A stretch of DNA of 64,000 bases. Origin: [Flexibacter] sp. ATCC 35208 (GTDB lineage: Bacteria; Bacteroidota; Bacteroidia; Chitinophagales; Chitinophagaceae). The translations under genes and the position numbers were made by a program. Where the stretch lies: assembly GCF_001975825.1 (NCBI RefSeq), contig NZ_MTKN01000003.1, positions 186,001 through 250,000 on the forward strand. The letters are read 5' to 3'. This document shows, piece after piece, positions 28,101-36,099 of the stretch. Under the pieces are notes generated by a model. It was given only the letters and a program-made list of their open reading frames with translations. It was not told the DNA's origin and did not search any database. How positions within the stretch are numbered: position 1 is the first letter of the stretch; every line of letters starts with the position of its first letter.

Positions 28101-28200
28101 CAAACAGGCTGCCTAATAACAGGCATAAGCCAGCCAGCCTTTTCCCGGTCATCGTACGGGCCTCCCTTTTTAAGGGAAGGTAGATACGGGTTTTAATCAT
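25147..28200 (-). CDS. Large secreted protein with two amidohydrolase domains, only the second with an intact metal site
   Basis: A 1017-residue protein with an N-terminal signal peptide (cleavage near LRAQQ). Residues about 40-455 are an amidohydrolase-like domain whose metal motif is replaced by FVDAYSDYG. A beta-rich linker (about 455-575) follows. Residues about 580-985 are a second amidohydrolase domain with the HxH site His638/His640 in GIIDEHSHIA, a later His in VTCHSYVQSE and the catalytic-type Asp in VAINSDDAEM. Such tandem proteins are found in Bacteroidota as predicted imidazolonepropionase/prolidase-like enzymes of unknown substrate. The C-terminal tail is charged, ending HQHSLLGDENGNN. 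First gene of a two-gene operon. Confidence 0.87.
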   Translation of the reverse strand: MIKTRIYLPLKREARTMTGKRLAGLCLLLGSLFATGQLRAQQTFPVNGVADPREGCYAFTKATIVKSAGNVLTNATLVIRNGRIVSAGTGAIPADAVVIDCAGKFIYPSFVDAYSDYGTQAVKKSNVSRRDDPQFISTTKGAYGWNQAIKSEVNAAAVFSTDAATAATLREAGFGTVLTHQQDGIARGTGVLVTLADGRENKAIIKEKASTQYSFDKGSSTQNYPGSLMGSIALLRQTYLDAQWYRSRPEKEGVNLSLQAWNDNQSLPQIFEVNDKWDALRADKIGDEFGVQYIIRASGNEYQRIPEMIASKASFILPVSFPLPIDVEDPEDARFVALSEMKHWEMAPSEPAAFEKANIPFCITADGLKDVKQFLASVRKAIEYGLTEQKALDAVTLAPAKLLKAEDQVGSLDAGKLANFLITSGNIFNENTVIYQNWVQGKKYSIKDDNWKDVRGTYTLTVTPGNATYTVLVKGTPSAPALSLLSTDTVGGSLGFTGDLVKVAFPVKKGSAQLRLTGITDGNGWSGTGVDTSGNNIHWQAVLKAPFAGTDSMKAKPQPFIGNNYFPFNGYGWETIPAQQDILIKNATVWTNEQDGKLENTDVLIRNGKIAQIGKNLVAGSAKVIDGTGKHLTAGIIDEHSHIAISRGVNEGTQSVTAEVRIADVVNPDDVNIYRQLSGGVTASHLLHGSANTIGGQSQLIKLRWGADAEALKFAGADPFIKFALGENVKQSNWGDRQRERFPQTRMGVEQLLTDAFTRALDYEKLGADKRKDLELETLLEIIHSKRFVTCHSYVQSEINMLMHVADTFHFHINTFTHILEGYKVADKMKAHGAGAGTFADWWAYKMEVQDAIPYNATIMQRVGLTVAINSDDAEMARRLNQEAAKSIKYGDMTEEEALKLVTLNPAKLLHVADKTGSIKAGKDADLVLWNDDPLSIYAKADKTIVDGIVYFDREKDKELRQRISSERNRLIRKMLAEKKKGTPTQKAAPAEEENYHCEDLQAGHQHSLLGDENGNN

Positions 28201-28390
28201 CTTTTTCTATTGGTTTTTAGCGGTTTAGATTTGGTATCGGATTATTATCGGCACTTACTATAGACGGTGTATAATGTTGTTCATTTGTTAAAATAAATAA
28301 ATGAATTTTGGTCCCCACTATATTTTATATGATTGGTATTAATATTGCGGTAAATGACTATATTTAACAAGACGAATCAATCTCCTTTTT

Positions 28391-28828
28391 ATGAAAAGAT
28401 ACATGATCTGCATAAGTAGTTTGCTGATGTGCCTGTTCTTAAGCGTTCATGCAAATAGTATGGCGCAGAATAAACGTACAAATGCTGTTGACAGCACAGG
28501 TAAACGTGTTCGCTGGAGTGCTGACGAAAAAGCAGACAAAATGAGTGTTAAGCTCGATCGCCGTTTGAATCTTACGCACAAGCAGGATGCAGATATTCAT
28601 GCTATCAACACTGACATTAGCCGTCGCCTGGATGCGCTCAAAAATAATACATCTCTTGCAAAGAAAGATAAAATGCAACAGGTGAAAGCACTCAATGAAG
28701 AACGTAGCCAACGCTTCAAATCAGTACTTACACCAGAGCAATACAAGAAATGGAACGACTGGGAAATGAAGAAGAAAGAACAGATGGAAGCACGTATGGA
28801 TAAGAAACAACAGAAGCACAACAACTAG
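28391..28828 (+). CDS. Small secreted Spy/CpxP-like helical protein
   Basis: A 145-residue protein with a signal peptide ending near HANSMAQ. The mature part is almost all helix and strongly basic. It has two LTxxQ-type motifs, LNLTHKQ at about 59-65 and VLTPEQYKKW at about 117-126, the spacing of CpxP/Spy periplasmic chaperone-like proteins. The Lys/Met/Gln-rich tail ends KQQKHNN. A role in envelope stress or chaperoning is inferred from the fold family only. A terminator follows immediately, so it is probably monocistronic. Confidence 0.78.
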   Translation: MKRYMICISSLLMCLFLSVHANSMAQNKRTNAVDSTGKRVRWSADEKADKMSVKLDRRLNLTHKQDADIHAINTDISRRLDALKNNTSLAKKDKMQQVKALNEERSQRFKSVLTPEQYKKWNDWEMKKKEQMEARMDKKQQKHNN

Positions 28829-28859
28829 TTACTTACAATACCCAACAAAATAAAAATGG

Positions 28860-28892
28860 ATAAGGATGCTCAGAAGCATCCTTATTTTTTTT
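28860..28892 (+). terminator. Terminator between the Spy-like gene and glycerate kinase
   Basis: An 11-bp perfect stem (ATAAGGATGCT and complement) with a CAGA loop, followed by eight T on the plus strand. Confidence 0.88.
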
Positions 28893-28896
28893 CAAT

Positions 28897-30183
28897 ATGA
28901 ATACTGATGCAATTTCCATTTTTAATTCCGCGATCAATGCCGTACAACCGGCAACGTTAATACAACAATGTATACAACATAATGCGGATACAATCACCAT
29001 TTGCGGCAAATCATTTCCACGTACCGCAGGCAGGCCTGTATGGATATTTGGTGCAGGGAAAGCAGCTGCTGCCATGGCACATGCTGTAGAAACAGCACTC
29101 TCTGACTGTCAGTTACAGGGCATGGTGATCACCAAATACGGACATGAATTACCATTACAACATATCACCCTTGCTACAGCCGGTCATCCTATTCCAGATG
29201 AAAATGGCGTAGCTGCTACACTGCAAATGACAGAAATGATCACCGGTGTACAGGCAGATGATATCGTGTTATTCCTGTTATCCGGTGGCGCATCTGCACT
29301 ACTCGCAGATCATCCGCCCGGAGTTACGCTACAGGAAGTCCAATCCGTATTTGATCTTTTGCTAAAAAGCGGCGCAGATATTCACGAAATGAATACCATA
29401 CGCAAACACCTCTCCGGTGTAAAAGGCGGACAACTCGCACTCCTCACAAATACACCCGCACTCTGCACCATTGTTCTCAGTGATGTAGTGGGCGATGATC
29501 TCCATGTAATCGGTTCGGGACCTACCGTACCTGATCCTTCCACATTTGCAGATGCTATGGCGGTGGTGGAAAAATACAAGCTCACCGAGCTGCTGCCCCT
29601 TTCTATCTATTTACACCTGGAAAGAGGCTGCACAGGAATAATAGCAGATACGCCCAAACCCGGGCATCCACATTTTGCACACACTTATACTTTCCTCGCA
29701 GGCACGAACCGTATAGCCCTGGAAGCTGCGGTCCACACAGCCACACAACTGGGATATGATACACACATTCTCACATCGACATTGACAGGTGATGCAATCA
29801 CCATTGCACAATCGCTGGTTGCCCAGGCAAAAGAATGGAAGGGTAAGAGGCCCACCTGTCTGCTGGCTGGTGGTGAAAGCACTGTCACCGTAACTGGTAA
29901 CGGCCTGGGTGGACGCAACCAGCAACTCGCGCTGGCGGCAGGCATTGCGCTGGGAGAAGCCGAAGGCATTACTTTATTAAGTGCAGGCACCGACGGTACT
30001 GATGGTCCTACAGATGCTGCGGGCGCCATTGTCGATGCTGCGATTATGCAAATCGGTAAGAATGCTCAGGAACATCTGGATAAACAGGATGCGTATCCTT
30101 TTTTTCAAAAGGCCGGCGGACTGCTGATTACCGGGCCTACACAGACGAATGTGATGGATATTATAATCATTCTTCTTGTATAG
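28897..30183 (+). CDS. Glycerate 2-kinase (DUF4147/MOFRL family)
   Basis: Phosphorylates D-glycerate, giving 2-phosphoglycerate in characterised members. The 428-residue protein has both parts of the family: the N-terminal DUF4147 domain with IFGAGKAAAAMA, TAGHPIPDENG, LLSGGASALL and MNTIRKHLSGVKGGQLA, and the C-terminal MOFRL domain with LAGGESTVTVTGNGLGGRNQQLALAAG and SAGTDGTDGPTDAAGA. Its start is only four bases after the upstream terminator's T-run, so translation must begin close to a transcript that reads through or has its own promoter nearby. uxuA follows after 70 bases. Confidence 0.92.
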   Translation: MNTDAISIFNSAINAVQPATLIQQCIQHNADTITICGKSFPRTAGRPVWIFGAGKAAAAMAHAVETALSDCQLQGMVITKYGHELPLQHITLATAGHPIPDENGVAATLQMTEMITGVQADDIVLFLLSGGASALLADHPPGVTLQEVQSVFDLLLKSGADIHEMNTIRKHLSGVKGGQLALLTNTPALCTIVLSDVVGDDLHVIGSGPTVPDPSTFADAMAVVEKYKLTELLPLSIYLHLERGCTGIIADTPKPGHPHFAHTYTFLAGTNRIALEAAVHTATQLGYDTHILTSTLTGDAITIAQSLVAQAKEWKGKRPTCLLAGGESTVTVTGNGLGGRNQQLALAAGIALGEAEGITLLSAGTDGTDGPTDAAGAIVDAAIMQIGKNAQEHLDKQDAYPFFQKAGGLLITGPTQTNVMDIIIILLV

Positions 30184-30229
30184 TGTATAAAAACATCATT
30201 ACTTCTTTATTAATTATGGCTGGAAGTCC

Positions 30230-30237
30230 TATTTTTG
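30230..30237 (+). promoter_or_regulatory. -7 promoter element for uxuA
   Basis: TATTTTTG matches TAnnTTTG and ends 16 bases before the first possible start. AT-rich context makes chance matches likelier. Confidence 0.35.
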
Positions 30238-30253
30238 ACATTTAAACCTGTAT

Positions 30254-31435
30254 ATGCGTATGTTAAGAATGGAACAGACATGGCGTTGGTTCGGGCCGAA
30301 AGACCCGGTGAGCCTGGCTGATATCAAACAAGCCGGGGCCACCGGAATAGTAACGGCATTGCACCACGTTCCAAATGGCGAAGTATGGGCTAAAGAAGAG
30401 ATCCTGGAAAGGAAAGCGCTCATCGAAGCGGCAGGTCTGACCTGGTCCGTAGTAGAAAGTGTGCCTGTACATGAAGATATAAAAACACAAAGTGGCGATT
30501 TCAAAACATACATCCAGCATTACCAACAGTCGTTGCGTAATCTGGCAGAATGTGGCATTTATGTAGTTACCTACAATTTTATGCCAGTGCTGGACTGGAC
30601 ACGTACTGACCTTGCTTATACCGTGGAAGATGGTTCTAAAGCATTAAGGTTTGAAAAAGCAGCCTTCATGGCCTTCGATCTATTCATGCTGCAACGTCCC
30701 GGAGCTGAGAATGATTACGATCCTGCTGACATCTCGATGGCTAAGGAGCGCTTTGATAGTATGACCGATGCAGAAAAGACCCTGCTGCAACGCAACATCA
30801 TAGCCGGTTTACCTGGTTCTGAAGAAAGTTTTTCTTTACAGCAATTCCAGGAAGCCCTGGATAAATATAAAGGCATCGATGCTACTCAGCTGAAGCTGCA
30901 CCTGTTCTATTTCTTACAACAGATAGCACCAGTTGCAGAAGAAGTAGGAATCAAACTGGCCATCCATCCGGACGATCCTCCCTTCCCTATTTTAGGTCTG
31001 CCCCGTATAGTGAGCACCGAACAGGATGCACGCGAACTGCTGCAGGCAGCCCCTTACGCGGCGAATGGTCTCTGTTTCTGCACCGGTTCTTACGGTGTAC
31101 GTGCAGACAATGACCTGCCAGGCATGGTGGAAAGACTGGGAGAACATATTCATTTCATTCACCTCCGCAGCACACAGCGTGACAGCATTGGCAACTTCCA
31201 TGAAGCCAATCACCTCGAAGGCGATGTGGATATGTATGCAGTGGTCAGGAATATCCTCGCCGTAATGCATAAGCGCAATGTGAGCATCCCAATGCGACCG
31301 GATCATGGTCACCAGATGCTGGATGACCTGCAGAAACACACCAATCCGGGTTATAGTGCGATTGGGCGACTGCGGGGCCTTGCCGAACTACGGGGATTGG
31401 AAATGGGTATTGCACGTTCAGTCTTCAATAAATGA
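30254..31435 (+). CDS. uxuA: Mannonate dehydratase
   Basis: Dehydrates D-mannonate to 2-keto-3-deoxygluconate in glucuronate catabolism. The 393-residue TIM-barrel protein contains [21 protein letters not shown] and [18 protein letters not shown], almost the same as the E. coli N-terminus, followed by [18 protein letters not shown] and the metal-binding MRPDHGHQM. Two starts are possible; E. coli alignment suggests the ATG five codons downstream of the one given here. No uxaC, uxuB, kdgK or kdgA gene is adjacent; a glycerate kinase lies upstream and a MarR regulator downstream. Confidence 0.95.
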   Translation: MRMLRMEQTWRWFGPKDPVSLADIKQAGATGIVTALHHVPNGEVWAKEEILERKALIEAAGLTWSVVESVPVHEDIKTQSGDFKTYIQHYQQSLRNLAECGIYVVTYNFMPVLDWTRTDLAYTVEDGSKALRFEKAAFMAFDLFMLQRPGAENDYDPADISMAKERFDSMTDAEKTLLQRNIIAGLPGSEESFSLQQFQEALDKYKGIDATQLKLHLFYFLQQIAPVAEEVGIKLAIHPDDPPFPILGLPRIVSTEQDARELLQAAPYAANGLCFCTGSYGVRADNDLPGMVERLGEHIHFIHLRSTQRDSIGNFHEANHLEGDVDMYAVVRNILAVMHKRNVSIPMRPDHGHQMLDDLQKHTNPGYSAIGRLRGLAELRGLEMGIARSVFNK

Positions 31436-31556
31436 AAGCAAACACCTTCTGCCGTACGCTGGCAATTATATAAGGTTGGGATTAGAAACGAACGCATACG
31501 CAGCTGGATAGTAACCGGCTGAACCAATAAGTAACACCCCTGAAAACAAACAGCTA

Positions 31557-32033
31557 ATGAACAGTTCACTGGATGAGCAGGTAGCGCTGCATCTGGCACA
31601 ACGGAAACGAAGTCTGACCAGACTATTGGGATTGTTGAAAAAGGACATGGACTGTAGAATAGTAGAAAAGTTACAACAGAAAGGATATAACAATTTTAAG
31701 CTGGGAGATCTGGTAGTATTTATCAATATTCAACCAGAAGGTATTATAAACAATGAACTGGCCAAGAAAGCAAGAATCACCAAACAGGCGATGAGCAAAG
31801 TGGTCAAGTACCTGGAATCAGAAGGATATATTTCTACTACGAAACATGCCGTCGACAACAGGGCCATTCTCATATCACTAACTGATAATGGCAAGAAACT
31901 GCTGATAGCCGCATTTGAAACCTTCGAAGAAATACAGGCTGAATATACAGCCATCATCGGAGACTCAGATGCGGCTGCCCTCAGGCAGGTCCTCGGTAAA
32001 CTCCTCTTTTCACTTCATCCTGAACTTGCCTGA
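31557..32033 (+). CDS. MarR-family transcriptional regulator
   Basis: A 158-residue winged-helix protein. GDLVVFINIQPEGIINNELAKKARITKQAMSKVVKYLESEGYIST spans about residues 52-96 and carries the helix-turn-helix, with the wing DNRAILISLTDNGKKLL after it, the typical MarR end. MarR proteins bind DNA as dimers and usually repress nearby genes in response to a small ligand. It is 121 bases downstream of uxuA on the same strand, so it might respond to a uronate intermediate, but this is a guess from position. Confidence 0.87.
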   Translation: MNSSLDEQVALHLAQRKRSLTRLLGLLKKDMDCRIVEKLQQKGYNNFKLGDLVVFINIQPEGIINNELAKKARITKQAMSKVVKYLESEGYISTTKHAVDNRAILISLTDNGKKLLIAAFETFEEIQAEYTAIIGDSDAAALRQVLGKLLFSLHPELA

Positions 32034-32222
32034 TGGAATTTTTTCCAGATACGGGAATTTTTGATGACCAGACGCAACAATGCAGAGAAATGGCACCCAA
32101 ATGCTCAGTTCTCTATAAAAGATACACAAATAACACGATATGCATTAATAAGACACAGCATAATAAACCGCTCATCCTTTATATTCAACATTTTTTAAAT
32201 CCGGCATAACCATTGTAATAGA

Positions 32223-32230
32223 TATTTTTG
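32223..32230 (+). promoter_or_regulatory. Possible -7 promoter element for the sigma-like/TPR gene
   Basis: TATTTTTG, a TAnnTTTG match, 47 bases before the ATG. No clear -33 partner. The 244 bases between marR and this gene show nothing else. Confidence 0.3.
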
Positions 32231-32277
32231 TCTATTGACCTTGATTACTTTTAATTTTATCCCATAGGAAAGATTTT

Positions 32278-33258
32278 ATGGTATCCAGCCGGATTATAAA
32301 TAATGACGACGAATATATAGATGGTTTGCTGGACAGCTCCCCTGCTATTGTAGATGCCATTTACAAGCGCTATTCCCGAAAGGTAAAGCACATGGTAATT
32401 GGTTGGGGAGGTAATATAAAGGAAGCAGCCAACGTATTTGAAGAGGTGTTACTGGCCATATACAACTACGCCCGTCATCACAAACTTTTGCTCACTAATC
32501 ATTTCGAGCCATTCTTTTTATATGCCTGCCAGCTAAAGTGGAAACAGGAACTGATGGAAAAAACGCCCAACAAGGGGTCTTCTTTCCATCCGGTAGCGCC
32601 TTCCCCAGGGTTGGATGCTGTGCATATGAAATACGTGGAGGAAGCACTGGCCTGGTCGGGAAACATCCAGGACAATGACAATACACGCGAAGAACTGGAA
32701 GAGATGCTCGCTGATCAGCGGGAACGCTGGTTTCATACCAAAGGCAACCCAAATACAAAGATCAGTATCTACGTCATCGTCACCGCTATTATAGCCGCCG
32801 GTCTGGCCGGTCTGCTGTTCCTGAGCCCCTGGCACAAGGATGTATACAGACAGTTTTCCGGTACAGAGATGGAGCATATACACAGGGAAGGCCAGGAAGC
32901 CGATACCGCCCTCCTTCTGCACGAAGCAGCCATGAGTTTTAACCACGGTCATTTCACCCATACCATCCAGCTATTGGATCAGCTATTGGCAAAGGATTCC
33001 TCGCACGCCCCGGCGCGCTATTACAAAGGAGTCAGCCTGCTTGAACTGGGAGAACTGAACAGGGCCCGGAAGGATCTGGGGATCGTATTTGCGGGGACTT
33101 CACCCTACCAGTATAACGCCGCATTCTATATAGCCCTGAGCTATCTGAAAGAGGGCAATAAACAACTTTGCCTTGAATGGTTGCTGAAAATACCGGATAG
33201 TGCACCCATTTATTTCAAAGCGCAAAGCTTAAAAGAGGAACTGGCTGACAGAAATTAA
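32278..33258 (+). CDS. Membrane-anchored fusion of a sigma-70 region-2-like domain with TPR repeats
   Basis: A 326-residue protein in three parts. Residues 12-95 (GLLDSSPAIVDAIYKRYSRKV, then NVFEEVLLAIYNYARHHKL and EPFFLYACQLKWKQEL) look like region 2 of Bacteroidota ECF-type sigma factors, with the usual D(V/I)FQE position reading NVFEE. There is no region 4, so it should not recognise -35 DNA. One membrane helix spans about 162-184. The C-terminal part, probably periplasmic, has TPR-like helices from about 212 to 320. Neighbouring sigma and TPR anti-sigma-like genes are often separate in this group; here both seem to be one protein. Homology was judged by eye and no search was possible. Confidence 0.65.
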   Translation: MVSSRIINNDDEYIDGLLDSSPAIVDAIYKRYSRKVKHMVIGWGGNIKEAANVFEEVLLAIYNYARHHKLLLTNHFEPFFLYACQLKWKQELMEKTPNKGSSFHPVAPSPGLDAVHMKYVEEALAWSGNIQDNDNTREELEEMLADQRERWFHTKGNPNTKISIYVIVTAIIAAGLAGLLFLSPWHKDVYRQFSGTEMEHIHREGQEADTALLLHEAAMSFNHGHFTHTIQLLDQLLAKDSSHAPARYYKGVSLLELGELNRARKDLGIVFAGTSPYQYNAAFYIALSYLKEGNKQLCLEWLLKIPDSAPIYFKAQSLKEELADRN

Positions 33259-33497
33259 TTCAGGTGAATCATGTGCTTGCTGAAGTGGATAATATTCTCT
33301 ACTTCACCTTTGATCAGTTCGTAGATCTGTACTCTATCCTTCTTAATCATGATTAACTGCTGGAGAACAAGGTAGTAGGTTTCTCCGTTATGCCCGCTCA
33401 TCTGGGCTTTTAAGATCTCTTTTTTTACTTCTTCAAAACCAACAGCGCCTAGCTTTTGGTAGATCACATTTAACTCTTCAATCCAATTCATGGTCAT
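33255..33497 (-). CDS. Small protein of unknown function
   Basis: An 80-residue, mostly helical and charged protein (MTMNWIEELNVIYQKLGAVGFEEVKKE...) without signal peptide or membrane helix. A second ATG two codons in is an alternative start. Codon usage resembles the neighbours and the last residues overlap the stop of the convergent sigma-like/TPR gene by four bases. I do not recognise a family. Confidence 0.6.
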   Translation of the reverse strand: MTMNWIEELNVIYQKLGAVGFEEVKKEILKAQMSGHNGETYYLVLQQLIMIKKDRVQIYELIKGEVENIIHFSKHMIHLN

Positions 33498-33631
33498 AGG
33501 TTTTTTAATAATAGTTTGGAAGTCATAGGGTATATAAATTTATTCAATATATAATTAATAAACAATAGGGCTAAATAACTTTTTTGTTAATTCTACAATT
33601 TTCTCCCACCCCGTTCGTCTACCTTTATGAT

Positions 33632-34483
33632 ATGCCTCGGAAAAAGCAATTTATAGCGTCGCAAAGTCTGGATGGATTGTTCCCGGATCTGCCTTCTTTT
33701 GCCATCAAAATCATGTCCACCACTACCAATAGGGAAATGGCCAGCCTGGCAGATGTGCACCGGCACAATTACTACATGCTGTTTGTATTGATGGAAGGTA
33801 TCAGTGCACATATGATCGATATGGAGCTGGTTACGTTGAATGCAGGGCAAATAGGACTCATCGTTCCCGGTCAGGTACATCTGGCCCAACCGGAGCAAAC
33901 AGGAACAGGATGGGGCATTGCATTCACTGCGGACTTTCTTCCTCTGTTATCACTCCCGGTCACTCTGCAGGGACCTGTGACACTGCCAACCGATGAGCTG
34001 GAAGCAGTGAACCAGATCATCTGCCTGATGTACAGAGAATACAATGAAAAAAAGGCACAGGCCATTCCCCTGTTGCAGCATTACCTCTCCATTCTCCTGC
34101 TCATGGTACAGCGTCATACTGCCGATGCACCATCTGCCAATAAATCGCTCCTTACCCGCTACCGGGAACTGGTAGCCGCTCATTACCTGGAATGGACCAA
34201 ACCCGCACAATATGCCGAGGCGCTCCACATTTCGGTGGACTACCTGAATGAAGTGGTGCGACAATACTCGGGACAGACCGCATCGTCCCTCATTACAGAA
34301 CGTAGAATACTGGAAGCCAAACGCTTACTACTGCATGCAGAAGAAAGTGTGAAGGAAATAGCCTGGCATTTACAATTCAACGAAGTCTCTTATTTCAACC
34401 GCTTTTTTAAGCAACATACAGGCTATACACCTGCCGCCTTCAGGGAAAGTGTACGGGATAAATCCCTATCTGACCCGGAATAG
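33632..34483 (+). CDS. AraC-family transcriptional regulator
   Basis: A 283-residue protein starting MPRKKQFIASQSLDGLF. Residues about 25-150 are a cupin-type sensor domain (VHRHNYYMLFVLMEG, LNAGQIGLIVPGQVH). The C-terminal 100 residues carry the two AraC helix-turn-helices: WTKPAQYAEALHISVDYLNEVVRQYSG, then SVKEIAWHLQFNEVSYFNRFFKQHTGYTPAAFR. The upstream open frame of 16 codons has no family match and is rejected. Two genes further on is a siderophore-interacting-type flavoprotein, so it may regulate iron-linked functions; this is inference from order alone. Confidence 0.92.
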   Translation: MPRKKQFIASQSLDGLFPDLPSFAIKIMSTTTNREMASLADVHRHNYYMLFVLMEGISAHMIDMELVTLNAGQIGLIVPGQVHLAQPEQTGTGWGIAFTADFLPLLSLPVTLQGPVTLPTDELEAVNQIICLMYREYNEKKAQAIPLLQHYLSILLLMVQRHTADAPSANKSLLTRYRELVAAHYLEWTKPAQYAEALHISVDYLNEVVRQYSGQTASSLITERRILEAKRLLLHAEESVKEIAWHLQFNEVSYFNRFFKQHTGYTPAAFRESVRDKSLSDPE

Positions 34484-34539
34484 TATAACAGGTAAGGTGT
34501 GAAGCATCAATAATTTTGTACCGAATTAATGATCTCTTT

Positions 34540-34818
34540 ATGCAGCCAAGCAATATAATACACAATGATATGCATGCTATCAGCACAGAAAATAATGTGC
34601 GGTTACAGCGTGGGGCTGTTTCCGACTTCCTTGCCAGTCTGGCTGTAATTGAAAATCCAGTTGATTATCCATCCTATGAATCAGCCGTACAGGAAATCAT
34701 CGATCTGATACCCGTACTACAATTGAACGGAATCTTTACACACCTCCGACTGCGCTCACCCAAAGCCATCTCATTGATCACTGACCTCTTCCCGGAACTA
34801 ACAGGGATAGTAGACTAA
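34540..34818 (+). CDS. Small conserved-looking protein of unknown function
   Basis: A 92-residue protein from the ATG; a TTG eight codons upstream would be an alternative start. It is helical (AVSDFLASLAVIENPVDYPSYESAVQEIIDLI) with no membrane segment. It sits between the AraC regulator and the flavoprotein gene, 12 bases before the latter, on the same strand, so the two are probably cotranscribed. No family recognised. Confidence 0.6.
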   Translation: MQPSNIIHNDMHAISTENNVRLQRGAVSDFLASLAVIENPVDYPSYESAVQEIIDLIPVLQLNGIFTHLRLRSPKAISLITDLFPELTGIVD

Positions 34819-34830
34819 ACACAAAAATAT

Positions 34831-35487
34831 ATGTCGTTAAAGGAAAAAGCAACCGCCTTCCTGATGGGAAAGGTGGGGAAGACTGCGCATGTGCGCCAGG
34901 TAACAGCTCTTGATCACCGCTTACTTAAATTGGAATTGCAGCTCCCCGCCCCCCTCGCCTGGCGTAGCTGTCAGCACCTGAAGTGCCAGGTAAGCAGTAC
35001 TGCGTTCAGGGATTACACCGTAGCACACTACGACGAAAATACCCGGATAGCTACCCTGATCATAGATGCGGGCCACGTAGGCCAGGGCAGTGAGTGGCTT
35101 CGAATGCTGGCTCCTGGTGATCCTGTCATGTACGTAGGCCCCGGAGGCGGATTCCACCAACCTACAGCAGCTTCTAAGCTGGTATGTATAGGCGATGCCA
35201 GCGCCATGGGCCATATCCTGTCTCTGTATCACCACCGGAACCCGGAGCAGGGCTTCCATACAGTGGCAATAGACGAAGATCCCCTACCCGCAGCAATAAT
35301 GGGCATGCCGGTACGGTTCTCTGACGGACAGGAAAAGGATATTATCAATTGGCTGGACCAACTGCAACTGCCTTCAAATGATACTACATTTTATGTAGCT
35401 GGCTATATTCCGATGGTGGTTCAAACAAGAAAATTGCTCAAACAATTGGGTTGGAAACAGGTAAAAGCGGCGGGGTTCTGGGAATAG
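34831..35487 (+). CDS. Siderophore-interacting-protein-like flavin reductase
   Basis: A 218-residue protein with the SIP architecture: an N-terminal FAD-binding barrel (RSCQHLKCQ, FRDYTVAHYDENTRIATLIIDAGH) and a C-terminal NAD(P)H-binding domain (LVCIGDASAMGHILSLYHH). It ends VAGYIPMVVQTRKLLKQLGW...KAAGFWE; the KxxGFW ending is a signature of this family, whose members reduce ferric siderophores in the cytoplasm. The usual RxYT flavin motif appears as FRDYTV. No siderophore transport genes are in the window. An alternative is a flavin reductase unrelated to iron. Confidence 0.85.
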   Translation: MSLKEKATAFLMGKVGKTAHVRQVTALDHRLLKLELQLPAPLAWRSCQHLKCQVSSTAFRDYTVAHYDENTRIATLIIDAGHVGQGSEWLRMLAPGDPVMYVGPGGGFHQPTAASKLVCIGDASAMGHILSLYHHRNPEQGFHTVAIDEDPLPAAIMGMPVRFSDGQEKDIINWLDQLQLPSNDTTFYVAGYIPMVVQTRKLLKQLGWKQVKAAGFWE

Positions 35488-35502
35488 TGGGACAAGCGTA
35501 AG

Positions 35503-36099
35503 CTAGCCTACCAGTCTTTCCTGCATAGCTTTGACAATAGCAGACGAACGGGAATTTACATCCAGTTTGCGATAGATGTTCATAATATGTGAGCGTACAG
35601 TGCCGACACTAATATGACAGTGCTCGGCTATTTTTTTGTAGGTATCTCCACTTACCAGACAATCAAGTACCTGCAATTCACGATGAGAAAGGCCATACTG
35701 CATGGGTTCTTCTTCCGGTTTACGGTTGAAGAAAGTAAGTACTTTCTGAATAGTTGCCGTATTACTATGGATGGCCGCTTCGTAAAGTTGCGCAAACGTA
35801 GCACTCAGAGAAGCTGGTGGTGGTACAGGATCATACTTGCTGGTAATGGTGGTAATAGCTGTTTCCTTATTTCGCACAGAAAATAATAGTACGTTGATGT
35901 CGGGATAAGCTGCTTTCAGAATATTGGCGGCTTCGATAGCAGTTAGTCCGGGAATGTCACTATCCATGAATACGACATTACTGATATCTTTTGCCAGTTG
36001 CTGTACCAGGTGTTTTGAATCCCCATGTTCTCCGCCTTCCGCCCCTAAAGCATCCTCCCCACTGGCCTTCCCAGTGCTGTTGCGCCGCACATTTTTCAT
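35503..36099 (-). CDS. LuxR-type transcriptional regulator with an eroded receiver domain
   Basis: A 198-residue protein. Residues 136-195 are a normal LuxR/NarL helix-turn-helix (LSHRELQVLDCLVSGDTYKKIAEHCHISVGTVRSHIMNIYRKLDV). The N-terminal part has VVFMDSDIPGLTAIEAA at 42-58, matching the phosphoacceptor strand with Asp46. However, residues 1-37 are a low-complexity Gly/Glu stretch where the first strand and acidic pair should be, and the conserved Lys of the last strand is not found. Phosphorylation is therefore doubtful. No histidine kinase gene is adjacent. The start could be a nearby ATG, but none gives a better receiver. Confidence 0.82.
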   Translation of the reverse strand: MKNVRRNSTGKASGEDALGAEGGEHGDSKHLVQQLAKDISNVVFMDSDIPGLTAIEAANILKAAYPDINVLLFSVRNKETAITTITSKYDPVPPPASLSATFAQLYEAAIHSNTATIQKVLTFFNRKPEEEPMQYGLSHRELQVLDCLVSGDTYKKIAEHCHISVGTVRSHIMNIYRKLDVNSRSSAIVKAMQERLVG

